A DNA stretch of 64,000 bases from Cylindrospermum sp. FACHB-282. Lineage in GTDB: Bacteria > Cyanobacteriota > Cyanobacteriia > Cyanobacteriales > Nostocaceae. The notes beneath the pieces were generated by a model that was not told where the DNA came from, ran no database searches, and worked only from the letters and a program-made list of their open reading frames with translations. Below, piece after piece: positions 37,306 to 46,286 of this stretch. The stretch's first letter is position 1. Each line of letters opens with the position of its first letter. Where the stretch lies: positions 1-64,000 of the forward strand of contig NZ_JACJRJ010000016.1 of assembly GCF_014697195.1 (NCBI RefSeq), in the 5' to 3' direction. Both the position numbers and the translations under genes were made by a program.

Positions 37306-38082
37306 TTACCTAGTTTTGAGGGTGCAGCTATTCACCAGGGGTTCTGAAACTATATTTTTTAACCCTGCAGAGGTTAATAATGCTTGCCAATTAGTCAATA
37401 TTGTTGGCTCTTTGGGAGAGGTACAACGTTGCTGCACTAAAGTATTAAGAGCTTCGTGCCAAATACCAGATGTGGCGTAAACTCTTGAAAGTTTCTTTGG
37501 ATCTGTAGTTGCTAACTTTTTCAATAATTCAGGAGTTGGTTGGGTTCGTTCTACCCATCCTTGCACAATTTGCTTGTCTTCTGTTTCTCCAGGACGGCAA
37601 GCGATCGCTAAATACCAGTGATACTGTTTACCAACTTCCAGAATTGGCGTTTTTGCTCTGAGAGTAAACCCGATAATTCCTGGTTTGTCAGGAAGTGCAA
37701 AAGTCGTTTCGTAGACTATATTCTCGTGGTTATCTAGTAGTGAAAATTCCGCAGTCTGTGCATTAATTTGCGGTACAAACCAATAAAATGTTGGATGATC
37801 AGTAAAGGTCAAACCTAATTTTTCTTGAGGAATTAAGGGAGTTAACACCTTTGTACTCAGTTGACCGCAGGAGCTACGGGTTCCTCCTCCAGCAGTCGTG
37901 TTGGGTGTTCCCCGATTCGGTGGGATAAAATTCTGACTAATCTTCCAGTTCTGAACTCCCCTGGAAACTGTTAAACTCCTCTGCAATTCAGTCAGAGCCA
38001 GTCCAGGCATAGCAGAAATAATAGATAATCCTAGTGAGAGAGGAAGTGTTCTCAAATGTAGAAGTTTTTTTATCCAAATCAT
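37306..38082 (-). CDS. DUF928 family exported protein
   Basis: A 258-residue protein with a signal peptide (about 1-30, ending MPGLALT), a variable Gly/Thr-rich stretch and the DUF928 core: LTFTDHPTFYWFVPQ, FSLLDNHENIVYETTF and YHWYLAIACRPGE. DUF928 proteins are cyanobacterial, periplasmic and of unknown function, and often precede CHASE2 proteins as here. It is the first gene of a two-gene transcript with the cyclase; a role as a periplasmic partner of the CHASE2 sensor is inferred. Confidence 0.8.
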   Translation of the reverse strand: MIWIKKLLHLRTLPLSLGLSIISAMPGLALTELQRSLTVSRGVQNWKISQNFIPPNRGTPNTTAGGGTRSSCGQLSTKVLTPLIPQEKLGLTFTDHPTFYWFVPQINAQTAEFSLLDNHENIVYETTFALPDKPGIIGFTLRAKTPILEVGKQYHWYLAIACRPGETEDKQIVQGWVERTQPTPELLKKLATTDPKKLSRVYATSGIWHEALNTLVQQRCTSPKEPTILTNWQALLTSAGLKNIVSEPLVNSCTLKTR

Positions 38083-38436
38083 ATTAAGTTCTGTTAATTG
38101 GCTATCACTCTATATTTAATTTTATACGGTAATAGTTAGTATTCATGTTGACATGATATCATAGGCGAACTTACTCTTGGATAAGAATATTTGCTGTTAT
38201 CAATTGATACTAATGCTTGTGGAAGTCAAGTAATGATAGTTGTAAGTATAACTTAAGTTTTCAGTATTTGCACTATAAAAATATTTGTGTAAAAAAATAG
38301 TGGGATAGTCGAGAGAGTTGATTATTCCTTTCAACGCACTGCCGATATCTTGGCCGGATCGGGTGCAAAAGATGTCACTATATAATCCGAAGTTATTTTA
38401 TGAATTTGATTTAACCTCATAAAAATCCTGAATACT
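38083..38436. other. Divergent promoter region
   Basis: These 354 bases lie between the DUF928-cyclase pair and the cyclic-nucleotide-fold gene, so they should hold both promoters. A TTGACATGATATCATAGG stretch near 38148 is a possible -35-like element. I see no gene in it. Confidence 0.4.
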
Positions 38437-39477
38437 ATGCTCAGACAAATTTTGGCTAATTTTCCTAATTTTTCTGGCTTTAAGGAAAGCGACATTGATT
38501 GGATGCTGAGTGTAGGCAGATTAACAGAGTGCCATACTGGTGAAATCCTCATTCAAGAGGGTCAATTGACTATTGATAAACTGTACATTTTACTAGAGGG
38601 AGCCTTAACTGTTTTAGTTTCCCAAGCAGGGGGTGTAGACGATGGGCAAGAAATTGACCGCATATCTCCTGGGAAGATTGTAGGAACTTTATCTTTTGTA
38701 GATAATCGTCCCTCTTCTAGCACTGTTATAGCTTTAGAAAAATCACGGATGTTAGCACTACCAAAACATCTGTTACTCAAAAAGCAAGAGCAAGATACAG
38801 ATTTTGCTGCTCATTTTTATCAAATGCTTTCTGTCTCGCTATCAGAGCAGTTACGGAGTATTTCTAATTTCTTAGCCAAAAACAATGTGCTTCCGGGAGA
38901 GCCACTGCGAAAAGTTTTGTTTGTATTTGCTATTTTGAATGATGGGGACATTGATTGGATGATTGCTCAGGGAAAAAGTCAGAAAGTAAGTGCGGGTACA
39001 GTGTTGATTGAGCAAGGAAAACCTGTTGAGGCAGTGTATATTTTATTGGATGGAACATTGGGAATATTTGTTTCTTCCCAACAGGGTGAAACTGCCCAAA
39101 AAGAAATTGCTAAATCCGTAAAGGGTGAAATTTTAGGAGAAATGTCTTTCGTGGAAACTGGAATTGCTTCTGCTACAGTTAAGGCATCAGAATTTTCTGT
39201 ATTGCTGGCATTACCACAGTCAATATTAGCTGACAAATTGAAGCAAGATACAGGATTTATGGCGCGGTTTTATCGAGCAATCGCTGTAGTTTTGGTGGAT
39301 CGTCTGCGAGACAGACTATTCCGGCGTGGCTTTGGCAAACTGGCTTATAAATTAGACCAACTTTTAGCAGAAGATATCGAAGTTGAAGATGAACTCAATT
39401 TAGATATTTTGGATAATACAGCATTGGCAGGAGCCAGATTCGATTGGATGATTAAACGTCTTCAACGACAACTTTAA
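38437..39477 (+). CDS. Tandem cyclic-nucleotide-binding-fold protein of the NHLM export locus
   Basis: This 346-residue protein consists of two Crp-type nucleotide-binding folds (about 5-145 and 160-300), related to each other (SDIDWMLSVGRL and GDIDWMIAQGKS). No DNA-binding domain or kinase follows. The phosphate-binding cassettes are altered: domain 1 reads GKIVGTLSF...RPSSSTV and domain 2 GEILGEMSF...IASATV. The Arg that normally contacts the cyclic phosphate is Ser in both, and domain 1 also lacks the Glu. It may therefore bind another ligand or none. It precedes the HlyD and C39 genes, consistent with a regulatory or structural part of the exporter. Confidence 0.8.
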   Translation: MLRQILANFPNFSGFKESDIDWMLSVGRLTECHTGEILIQEGQLTIDKLYILLEGALTVLVSQAGGVDDGQEIDRISPGKIVGTLSFVDNRPSSSTVIALEKSRMLALPKHLLLKKQEQDTDFAAHFYQMLSVSLSEQLRSISNFLAKNNVLPGEPLRKVLFVFAILNDGDIDWMIAQGKSQKVSAGTVLIEQGKPVEAVYILLDGTLGIFVSSQQGETAQKEIAKSVKGEILGEMSFVETGIASATVKASEFSVLLALPQSILADKLKQDTGFMARFYRAIAVVLVDRLRDRLFRRGFGKLAYKLDQLLAEDIEVEDELNLDILDNTALAGARFDWMIKRLQRQL

Positions 39478-39656
39478 ACAATTCAAAATTCAAAATTTTC
39501 TCATAGAGCCTAGGGCACCCTGGGCGAACAAAAATAAAAGTCTGATGTGGTGAAATAATAAATTTCTCAGGGAACTGATTTTAGGCGCTAGAAACTTGAC
39601 AAATAGTCTCTAATATTTATCAGGGTATATATAGATTTAAGGTAAATAAATCGTTC

Positions 39657-41099
39657 ATGGCTGAAAATAAAGACAGTATATTTCGTAAGGAATCACTAGA
39701 GCGGTTATCGTCTCCAGAAAGACTGGATCAGCTAATGCAGGTGGTCAGCCCCAAGGATTGGATACCCTTGGCTGCACTGGGGGGTTTAGTGGTGATTGGG
39801 TTAATTTGGAGTATTTTTGGACGTATTCCCATCACGGTGACAGGACGAGGGGTGCTAATTCGGCCGGATCGAATTGTCTCTTTTGAGTCGCCGATATCAG
39901 GACAGTTGCAGAGTGTAAATGTTAAGACTGGTGAATGCATCGAAAAAGGATACGTACTAGCGACAATTGATCCTAAGGAACTCAAGCTGCAATTGCAGTT
40001 GCAGCGTTCAAAACTGGCGCAATTGCAGACACAAGAGCAGTATATGAGGTTGATTCAGCAACAACGCACCGAAACTGAAAAAGTAGCGATCGCATCTTCT
40101 AAAGCTAGCTTAAATCAACGTTTGCGGGATACTCAGTCCCTGACACCTGCATTTTATGAAAAAGGCTTAAATGCCATTGGACAACAGCGCATTAGTTTGC
40201 AGCAGCGCCTAAAGGATACCTTAGCTCTTGCACCTATACTGAAAGATAGATTGCAGAAGCGCCAAGCACTCTTAAATGCTGGAGCAATAGCTAAAGACAC
40301 CGTTTTACAAGCAGAGCAAGAATATAAACAGGGACTGCAAACCGGATATGAAATTAAAGCGCAACTAAAGCAGTTAGACGTGAGCGAAACGGAAGCGCAA
40401 CAGCGATACCTAGGGAATCTGAGTTCTGTGGGCGATTTGCAAGCTCAATTACAAGAACTGGATACGAGGAGCAAGCGTCTAAAACAAGAGGATTTGACAG
40501 AGTTCAATGTCAGAATCAATCAAATTCAAGAACTGAATCGGGCGATCGCTCAACTGCAAACACAAGTATCAGAGAATAGCCAGATTGTTAGCCCTAGTAG
40601 TGGGTGCATACTAGAAATTACAGCAACACAGGGGCAATTCGCTACCCCAGGTACACCCATAGGAACACTCAACACCGGGGGAAAAAACACCTCAATAGTT
40701 GCTGTCTCCTACTTTGACCTCAAGGATGGTAAACAGATTCAACCAGGTATGACAATACAAATTACCCCCGATACTACCAAACGAGAACGCTTTGGAGGCA
40801 TTGTCGGCAAAATTACTTCAGTTTCCCCCCTACCTGTGACTAAAGAAGGAGCAGCTTCTGTAATTGGCAATCCTGACTTAGTTGCAAAACTCATGCCTAG
40901 CGGAGGAGGAGAAATCGAAGTGCGGGCAGAAATGGCAATAGATTCATCCACCTTTAGCGGTTATCGGTGGTCTTCTTCCAAGGGCCCAAAATTAAATATC
41001 TCTGCTGGGACAACTACTAGTGTGCGGGTCAAAGTCGAAGAACAAGCACCTATTACATATCTCTTGCCAATTCTCAGAGATTTTACTGGAATTAATTAA
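39657..41099 (+). CDS. NHLP system secretion protein (HlyD-like adaptor)
   Basis: A 480-residue membrane-fusion protein. One membrane segment (about 38-58, WIPLAALGGLVVIGLIWSIF), a biotinyl-lipoyl-like half (FESPISGQLQSVNVKTGECI), a coiled-coil hairpin (about 105-290), the second lipoyl half (SPSSGCILEITATQGQFATPG) and a beta-barrel tail. This is the adaptor that links an inner-membrane peptide exporter to the outer membrane. It is 20 bases before the C39 ABC exporter gene, so the two form an operon with the glycosyltransferase that follows. Confidence 0.88.
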   Translation: MAENKDSIFRKESLERLSSPERLDQLMQVVSPKDWIPLAALGGLVVIGLIWSIFGRIPITVTGRGVLIRPDRIVSFESPISGQLQSVNVKTGECIEKGYVLATIDPKELKLQLQLQRSKLAQLQTQEQYMRLIQQQRTETEKVAIASSKASLNQRLRDTQSLTPAFYEKGLNAIGQQRISLQQRLKDTLALAPILKDRLQKRQALLNAGAIAKDTVLQAEQEYKQGLQTGYEIKAQLKQLDVSETEAQQRYLGNLSSVGDLQAQLQELDTRSKRLKQEDLTEFNVRINQIQELNRAIAQLQTQVSENSQIVSPSSGCILEITATQGQFATPGTPIGTLNTGGKNTSIVAVSYFDLKDGKQIQPGMTIQITPDTTKRERFGGIVGKITSVSPLPVTKEGAASVIGNPDLVAKLMPSGGGEIEVRAEMAIDSSTFSGYRWSSSKGPKLNISAGTTTSVRVKVEEQAPITYLLPILRDFTGIN

Positions 41100-41119
41100 A
41101 ACTGATTCAGGGCTGTAGT

Positions 41120-43363
41120 ATGGTGCAATTGATTCAGAAGTTAGTATCCGCAATTGAAAACCTCAATGCCTTGATCAAAAAAGCCCCCACGGTAAACCAA
41201 GGCAAAATTCCCTCTCGTGTAAAAACTCCCACCCTGCTACAAATGGAGGCTGTGGAATGTGGAGCAGCAGCTTTGGGAATTATTTTGGCTTACTATCGGC
41301 GAATTGTGCCCCTAGCAGAACTGCGTGAAAATTGTGGCGTTTCCCGTGACGGTAGCAAAGCTTCTAATGTTCTCAAAGCCGCCAGAAACTACGGCATGCA
41401 AGGAAAAGGTTTTAAAAAGCAGTTGGCGCAATTGCGAGAAATGCGTCCTCCATACATTGTATTTTGGAATTTTAATCATTTCCTAGTGGTGGAGGGATTC
41501 AATTCCGATTGGGTTTATCTCAACGACCCAGCCACAGGGCCACGGAGAGTGTCAATTCAAGAATTTGATGAAGCCTATACAGGGATTGTTCTGGTGATGG
41601 AACCAGGAGCAGAATTTCAAAAAGGGGGGCGCAAACCCAGCTTGATTCTGTCATTAGGCGATCGCTTGCGGGGTTCTGTGGACGCCATCCTCTATTGTGT
41701 ACTAGCGGGATTTTTTCTGGTAATTCCGGGGTTAGCCTTACCAGTCTTCAACCAGGTATTTGTTGATCACATTCTCGTGGAAAACCGCACAGACTGGTTA
41801 CGCCCACTCATTTTAGGTATGACAATCACCTTGGTCATCCAGGGGTTATTGACATTACTACAAAGGCGTTTTCTCAGAAAGCTAAATATCAAGTTATCCG
41901 TAGAAATGTCCGGTCAATTTCTTTACCATATTCTCCGCTTGCCAGTAGGATTTTATGCCCAAAGGTTTGCCGGAGAAGTCAGCAATCGCGTCAGTATCAA
42001 TACCAAAGTCGCTGAAGTCTTATCGGGGCAATTGGCCAGAACTGTAATTGATATCGTCATGGTGATATTTTATGCCCTAGTTATGTTGGCTTATGATAGT
42101 GTCCTCACCGCACTTGGTATCTGCTTTGCTGCAATTAATATCTTGACATTACAGTGGGTTTCACGGCGGCGCACAGATATGTATATGCGAATGCTACAAG
42201 ATCGGGGCAAAGTTGCTGGTATAGAAATTGCAGCACTCCAGAGCATGGAAACCCTAAAAGCATCAGCCCTGGAGTCAGATTTTTTCGCCCGTTGGTCTGG
42301 TTACTATGCAAAATCTATTAACGGTCAGCAAGAGTTAGGAATCACCAGTCAATTACTAGGAATTTTACCTGCATTCCTCACTGGTTTAACCTCCCTATCA
42401 ATTTTAGTGATTGGGGGGCTACGGGTAATGGATGGACACCTCAGCATCGGGATGTTAGTTGCTTTCCAAAGTTTAATGGCCAGCTTTCAGAGTCCAGTCA
42501 ACTCCCTAGTAAAGGCTGGCAGCATCCTACAGGAACTAGAAGGAGATATCAATCGCCTTGATGATGTTTTGGGGAACCCAACGGATCCAGAATTAGCACG
42601 TCAGAATGCCCATCTCTCATCTTTTCAACTCAAGGGATATGTGGAATTCCGAAATGTCACATTTGGCTACTCGCGGGTGGATGCTCCTCTAATCAAAGAC
42701 CTGAGTTTTCAGCTGAAACCGGGACAGCGGGTAGCCCTTGTAGGAGGTAGCGGATCTGGTAAATCAACAGTTGCCAAACTGGTAGCGGGACTCTACCAAC
42801 CTTGGTCTGGAGAAATTCTTTTTGATGGTATTCCCAGAAACCAAATTTCTAGGGCAGTACTGTCTAATTCACTTTCGATGGTAGAGCAGGAAATCTTTTT
42901 GTATGGCGGCAGCGTGCGAGATAATTTGACATTGTGGGATGAGACAGTGCCCAATTCTCAGCTAATGCGAGCTTGCACTGAGGCAGCAATTCATGAAGCT
43001 ATTCTGGCTTTACCGGGAGGATATGAAGGGAACTTACTTGAAGGTGCTACCAATTTGAGTGGGGGACAGCGCCAACGCCTAGAAATTGCTCGTGCTTTAG
43101 TCAATGATCCGGCCATCCTCGTCATGGATGAAGCCACCAGCGCTTTAGATGCAGAGACAGAAAAAATTATTGACCATAATCTGCGGCGTCGGGGCTGTTC
43201 TTGCATTATTGTGGCCCATCGCTTGAGTACTATCCGCGACTGTGATGAAATTATTGTTCTGGAACAAGGCGAAGTCGTGCAGCGGGGCACTCATAAAGAA
43301 ATGTCCCTGGTGGATGGGCCATATCGGCGGTTGATTCAATCAGAAAAGGCAGGGGTTTGGTAA
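41120..43363 (+). CDS. NHLP-family peptide export ABC transporter with C39 leader peptidase
   Basis: A 747-residue exporter with an N-terminal C39 peptidase domain: Cys47 in MEAVECGAAALG, His120 in NFNHFLVVEGF and Asp136 in YLNDPATGPR form the papain-like triad. Six membrane segments (about 190-460) and an ATPase domain follow, with GGSGSGKSTVAKLVAG, LSGGQRQRLEIARALV and ILVMDEATSALDAE. Such proteins cut Gly-Gly leaders during export. The Nif11-type precursor at 53650 has exactly such a GG site, making it a likely substrate, although it is 10 kb away and on the other strand. Confidence 0.92.
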   Translation: MVQLIQKLVSAIENLNALIKKAPTVNQGKIPSRVKTPTLLQMEAVECGAAALGIILAYYRRIVPLAELRENCGVSRDGSKASNVLKAARNYGMQGKGFKKQLAQLREMRPPYIVFWNFNHFLVVEGFNSDWVYLNDPATGPRRVSIQEFDEAYTGIVLVMEPGAEFQKGGRKPSLILSLGDRLRGSVDAILYCVLAGFFLVIPGLALPVFNQVFVDHILVENRTDWLRPLILGMTITLVIQGLLTLLQRRFLRKLNIKLSVEMSGQFLYHILRLPVGFYAQRFAGEVSNRVSINTKVAEVLSGQLARTVIDIVMVIFYALVMLAYDSVLTALGICFAAINILTLQWVSRRRTDMYMRMLQDRGKVAGIEIAALQSMETLKASALESDFFARWSGYYAKSINGQQELGITSQLLGILPAFLTGLTSLSILVIGGLRVMDGHLSIGMLVAFQSLMASFQSPVNSLVKAGSILQELEGDINRLDDVLGNPTDPELARQNAHLSSFQLKGYVEFRNVTFGYSRVDAPLIKDLSFQLKPGQRVALVGGSGSGKSTVAKLVAGLYQPWSGEILFDGIPRNQISRAVLSNSLSMVEQEIFLYGGSVRDNLTLWDETVPNSQLMRACTEAAIHEAILALPGGYEGNLLEGATNLSGGQRQRLEIARALVNDPAILVMDEATSALDAETEKIIDHNLRRRGCSCIIVAHRLSTIRDCDEIIVLEQGEVVQRGTHKEMSLVDGPYRRLIQSEKAGVW

Positions 43364-43421
43364 AATACAGGCAACATCATCATTGAAATTCCCCAGGTGC
43401 GATCGCTTTAACAACTATTGT

Positions 43422-44132
43422 ATGAGACCATTAATCTCCATCGTCATGACCGTCTACAACCGGGAGCAATATCTAGCTGCGGCCATTGAAAGTGTTCTGT
43501 CCCAGACATGGCGTGACTTTGAGCTACTGATTTGGGATGACGGCTCCAATGATAGTTCCCTAGATATCGCCCATGGTTATGCGGAATCTGACAACCGGGT
43601 GCGGGTGATTGCAGCGGAGCATCAAGGCTTTGCACCTGCAATCAAAGCAGCGTTTGCTACCACAACCGGGACTTTCATTGGTTCAGTAGACAGTGACGAC
43701 TTACTCGCACCTACAGCCCTTGAAGAGACGGCTGCAATCCTCAACGCACATCCAGAAGTCGGTATGGTCTACACTGACTATCGAGAGATTGACGAGAATG
43801 GACAAGACAGAGGGCTAGGACACCGTTGCAAAATTCCCTATTCTCCAGAGCACCTACTGATCGAGTTTATCACCTTTCACTTTCGCCTGATCCGCCGCTG
43901 TGTCTACGAGCAAATCGGCGGCATCGATGAGACATTCAGGGCAGTTGTAGACTATGACCTCTGTTTGAGACTTTCAGAAGTCACAGCCGTGCACCATCTT
44001 CAAAAGCCCCTGTACTACTACCGTAAGCATTCAGGAAACATAACTAGCCACAAGCTAGAAATAAGATACTTGTCTTCTAGAGCGATCGCATCCGCTCGCA
44101 AACGTCGCAGCTTAAACAAGCTTGATTATTAA
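43422..44132 (+). CDS. Family 2 glycosyltransferase
   Basis: I place the start at ATG 43422 (MRPLISIVMTVYNREQYL); an upstream TTG (43383) would add 13 residues without similarity. The 236-residue protein has the GT-A fold, SVLSQTWRDFELLIWDDGSNDSS and the DxD motif in GSVDSDDLLAP, with a late VDYDLCLRLSE. It transfers a sugar from a nucleotide donor. Its position 58 bases after the C39 exporter suggests it acts in the same peptide pathway or on a surface glycan. The acceptor is unknown. Confidence 0.85.
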   Translation: MRPLISIVMTVYNREQYLAAAIESVLSQTWRDFELLIWDDGSNDSSLDIAHGYAESDNRVRVIAAEHQGFAPAIKAAFATTTGTFIGSVDSDDLLAPTALEETAAILNAHPEVGMVYTDYREIDENGQDRGLGHRCKIPYSPEHLLIEFITFHFRLIRRCVYEQIGGIDETFRAVVDYDLCLRLSEVTAVHHLQKPLYYYRKHSGNITSHKLEIRYLSSRAIASARKRRSLNKLDY

Positions 44133-44362
44133 AAATCAAATTTGAGTCAGCAGTTGTTGTATCCGGCTCGTGGGGAAATTGAGAAGATTTTTCAGAGACT
44201 CAAAGGTAGAGGGCAGAAGCGTTCTGGGGGTTGAGGTTGGATTTTTTGGGAGAAAATTTGCCCGTAACTCGAAAAATTCACAAATTGGGTGGGGAAACGT
44301 CTAAACTAATGAAGAAAAAATCACAATTAAATTCCACTCATTCTTGACCAGAAGAAACAACA

Positions 44363-44773
44363 ATGAACTACATCGTATCAGGACATGGTGGTCGGTGGGC
44401 TTCGCCTACGCACACAGTTTTCCCTCCAAAGGGTTTCACCGTAAATTTCTTTGTTAATGACGGAGATATTCTTACTAACGAAGCGGCTTGGCCTATTTAT
44501 AATCACTTACTTGCTGGAGACGAGAAATCGGTTAAAAGTAAGATTGTTAAGTCGGTTTCACAAGGACAAGCTGCCTACAACTATTCATGTTGGTATTACC
44601 CAGAACTCAAATGGAATTCTGGCATCTTTAAGGTGGGTGCAATCTCAACAAAGAACCCCATAATTGATTTGTCGAAGTATGATGAAGGCAATCCTCTTTC
44701 CCTTGGAGCTATGTTTAATATGCTACCCGAACCTGGAGTAATATACTGGGTAGCCTGCCAAGTGGTTAGTTAA
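44363..44773 (+). CDS. Putative adhesin Stv-like / unknown small protein
   Basis: A 136-residue protein beginning MNYIVSGHGGRW, with PPKGFTVNFFVNDGDILTNEAAWPIYNHLL and a tail EPGVIYWVACQVVS. The start (SGHGG) and PKGFTVNFF pattern faintly resemble the putative adhesin Stv family, but I am not sure. There is no signal peptide or membrane segment. The 231 bases before it contain a short coding-like stretch (SQQLLYPARGEIEKIFQRLK) that I could not assign. It sits between the exporter and the tailoring genes, so a link to the peptide system is possible but unproven. Confidence 0.6.
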   Translation: MNYIVSGHGGRWASPTHTVFPPKGFTVNFFVNDGDILTNEAAWPIYNHLLAGDEKSVKSKIVKSVSQGQAAYNYSCWYYPELKWNSGIFKVGAISTKNPIIDLSKYDEGNPLSLGAMFNMLPEPGVIYWVACQVVS

Positions 44774-44877
44774 ACTGCCAAAAATGTCAGAATCATGAGG
44801 TTTATTATTCTGGATCGGCTTGGGAAGAAGCGATCGCCTTTTTTGTCGGGAGAAAGGAGAGTGCTGCGATCAGAGAA

Positions 44878-44994
44878 TTATCGAAGCACTGCCAGACTTT
44901 TGATGAGTAGGGGCTGAAGTAGCGATCGCTTCCAACGGGCGCTCCGCGCCATCGCACCCAAACTAACCCAGCCGAAAAATTCACGTCGATTCAT
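44878..44994 (-). pseudogene. Remnant of a Tat-exported protein N terminus
   Basis: From 44994 the minus strand reads MNRREFFGWVSLGAMA and then changes to Arg/Ser-rich sequence and a stop. MNRREFFGWVSLG is a twin-arginine signal start seen in several cyanobacterial exported redox proteins. The hydrophobic core and mature domain are missing; the change occurs at a GC-rich GGGCGCTCCGCGCC repeat, which may mark an insertion. The following 44995-45457 shows no intact gene. Confidence 0.35.
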
Positions 44995-45457
44995 ATCTAT
45001 CTGCTACCAAAATAGCCAATTTCAACTAGGTCAACAAACAGATATAATTTTCGGCATGAAGTATATAAGGATTTTTAGCCTGATGATACTCTCCAGCCAG
45101 CAATCTCCCTCCAGCAAAGCACAATCTAGACTAACTCTATGCTATTTACACGCATCAGCATGACGGGTATTTTTCGTAAGCGTCGTTCCCCAGTTGACGA
45201 TAACCAGAGCAGTGATTGAAGCCGTTACGATTTGTAAAAACTTTGATGGCAGCAAGGCGATCGCTCAATTGATTAAACTAGAGGATTGCTCAAGTTCTCA
45301 TTTTGCAGAGAGTGCCAGTTATTCTGAGTCCATCAGTGAAAGCTGAGTTGTATACTTTCGCCTCAAACAAAAATTTATTGTCTAGTTGGCTGACTAACCA
45401 AAAGAACATTGTATTAACTACAAATCATTAACTTAATGCTGCCACAAAATATTTTCT

Positions 45458-46276
45458 ATGCCTAAAACCTTCACAGAAAATCAACTAAATAACTACAAAC
45501 AAGATGGTGTTTTTTCCCCAATTCCTATATTGTCTTCTGATGAAGCAGCACGATATCTTGCCTTAAGTAATCAATTAGAATCTTCTCTGGGAGATCAGCT
45601 AAAACCAGTAGAGATCAGTATGCAAATGCATCTTTGCTTCCGTTGGGCATACGACTTAGCAACACATCCAAAAGTGTTAAACGCAGTTGAAGATATCCTT
45701 GGTCATAATATACTCATCTGGTATACAACCATATTCTCAAAACATCCTCATGATCCTGCTTATGTTGAATGGCATCGGGACGCAAAATACTGGTGGCTAG
45801 ACCCAGCGCAAGTAGTTACTGCATGGATTGCTTTAAGTAATAGTTCAATTGCCAATGGCTGTATATATGTTGTTGTGGGTTCGCATCTAAATGGAATATT
45901 GCCCAACATTGAGACATTTGCCAAGGATAATTTATTAACTCATGAGCAAGCAATTCCTCTCGATGTTAAGAGTCAAGAAGCAACTAACTTAATTATAAAT
46001 CCTGTAATTCTCAATCCTGGGGAAATGTCGCTGCATAATGTCCGCACTATTCACGGTTCAAAACCAAACAATTCTGATGAAAAGCGCGTTGGTTTTGGAG
46101 TTCGCTATACAGTACCCTCAGTAAAAGATATCGGTCGGCGCCCCAAAGCTATTCTTGCTCGCGGTTATGATAGTTACAATAATTTCGATCTCGTCGAACC
46201 GCCCGTAGACAGAAGTATAGAAGAGTCTCTTCGCGCCTATAGAGAATTGGCGTTGCTGAATGATGGCATATTTTGA
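45458..46276 (+). CDS. Phytanoyl-CoA dioxygenase (PhyH) family oxygenase
   Basis: A 272-residue Fe(II)/2-oxoglutarate oxygenase. The iron-binding set is His106 and Asp108 in EWHRDAKYWW plus His199 in RTIHGSKPNNS; Arg in KRVGFGVRYT probably binds 2-oxoglutarate. PhyH-type enzymes hydroxylate or halogenate small molecules and amino acids, some of them in peptide pathways. It faces the RiPP tailoring genes, with 10 bases between its stop and that of the arginase-like gene. A role in modifying the peptide or an amino acid precursor is inferred from position. Confidence 0.85.
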   Translation: MPKTFTENQLNNYKQDGVFSPIPILSSDEAARYLALSNQLESSLGDQLKPVEISMQMHLCFRWAYDLATHPKVLNAVEDILGHNILIWYTTIFSKHPHDPAYVEWHRDAKYWWLDPAQVVTAWIALSNSSIANGCIYVVVGSHLNGILPNIETFAKDNLLTHEQAIPLDVKSQEATNLIINPVILNPGEMSLHNVRTIHGSKPNNSDEKRVGFGVRYTVPSVKDIGRRPKAILARGYDSYNNFDLVEPPVDRSIEESLRAYRELALLNDGIF

Positions 46277-46286
46277 GCAAGGGGGG

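Noticed and set aside
45121..45345. Coding-like stretch (AVTICKNFDGSKAIAQLIKLE) in the gap before the PhyH gene
   Set aside because: Too short and without start or family match; it may be an old gene scrap but cannot be supported.
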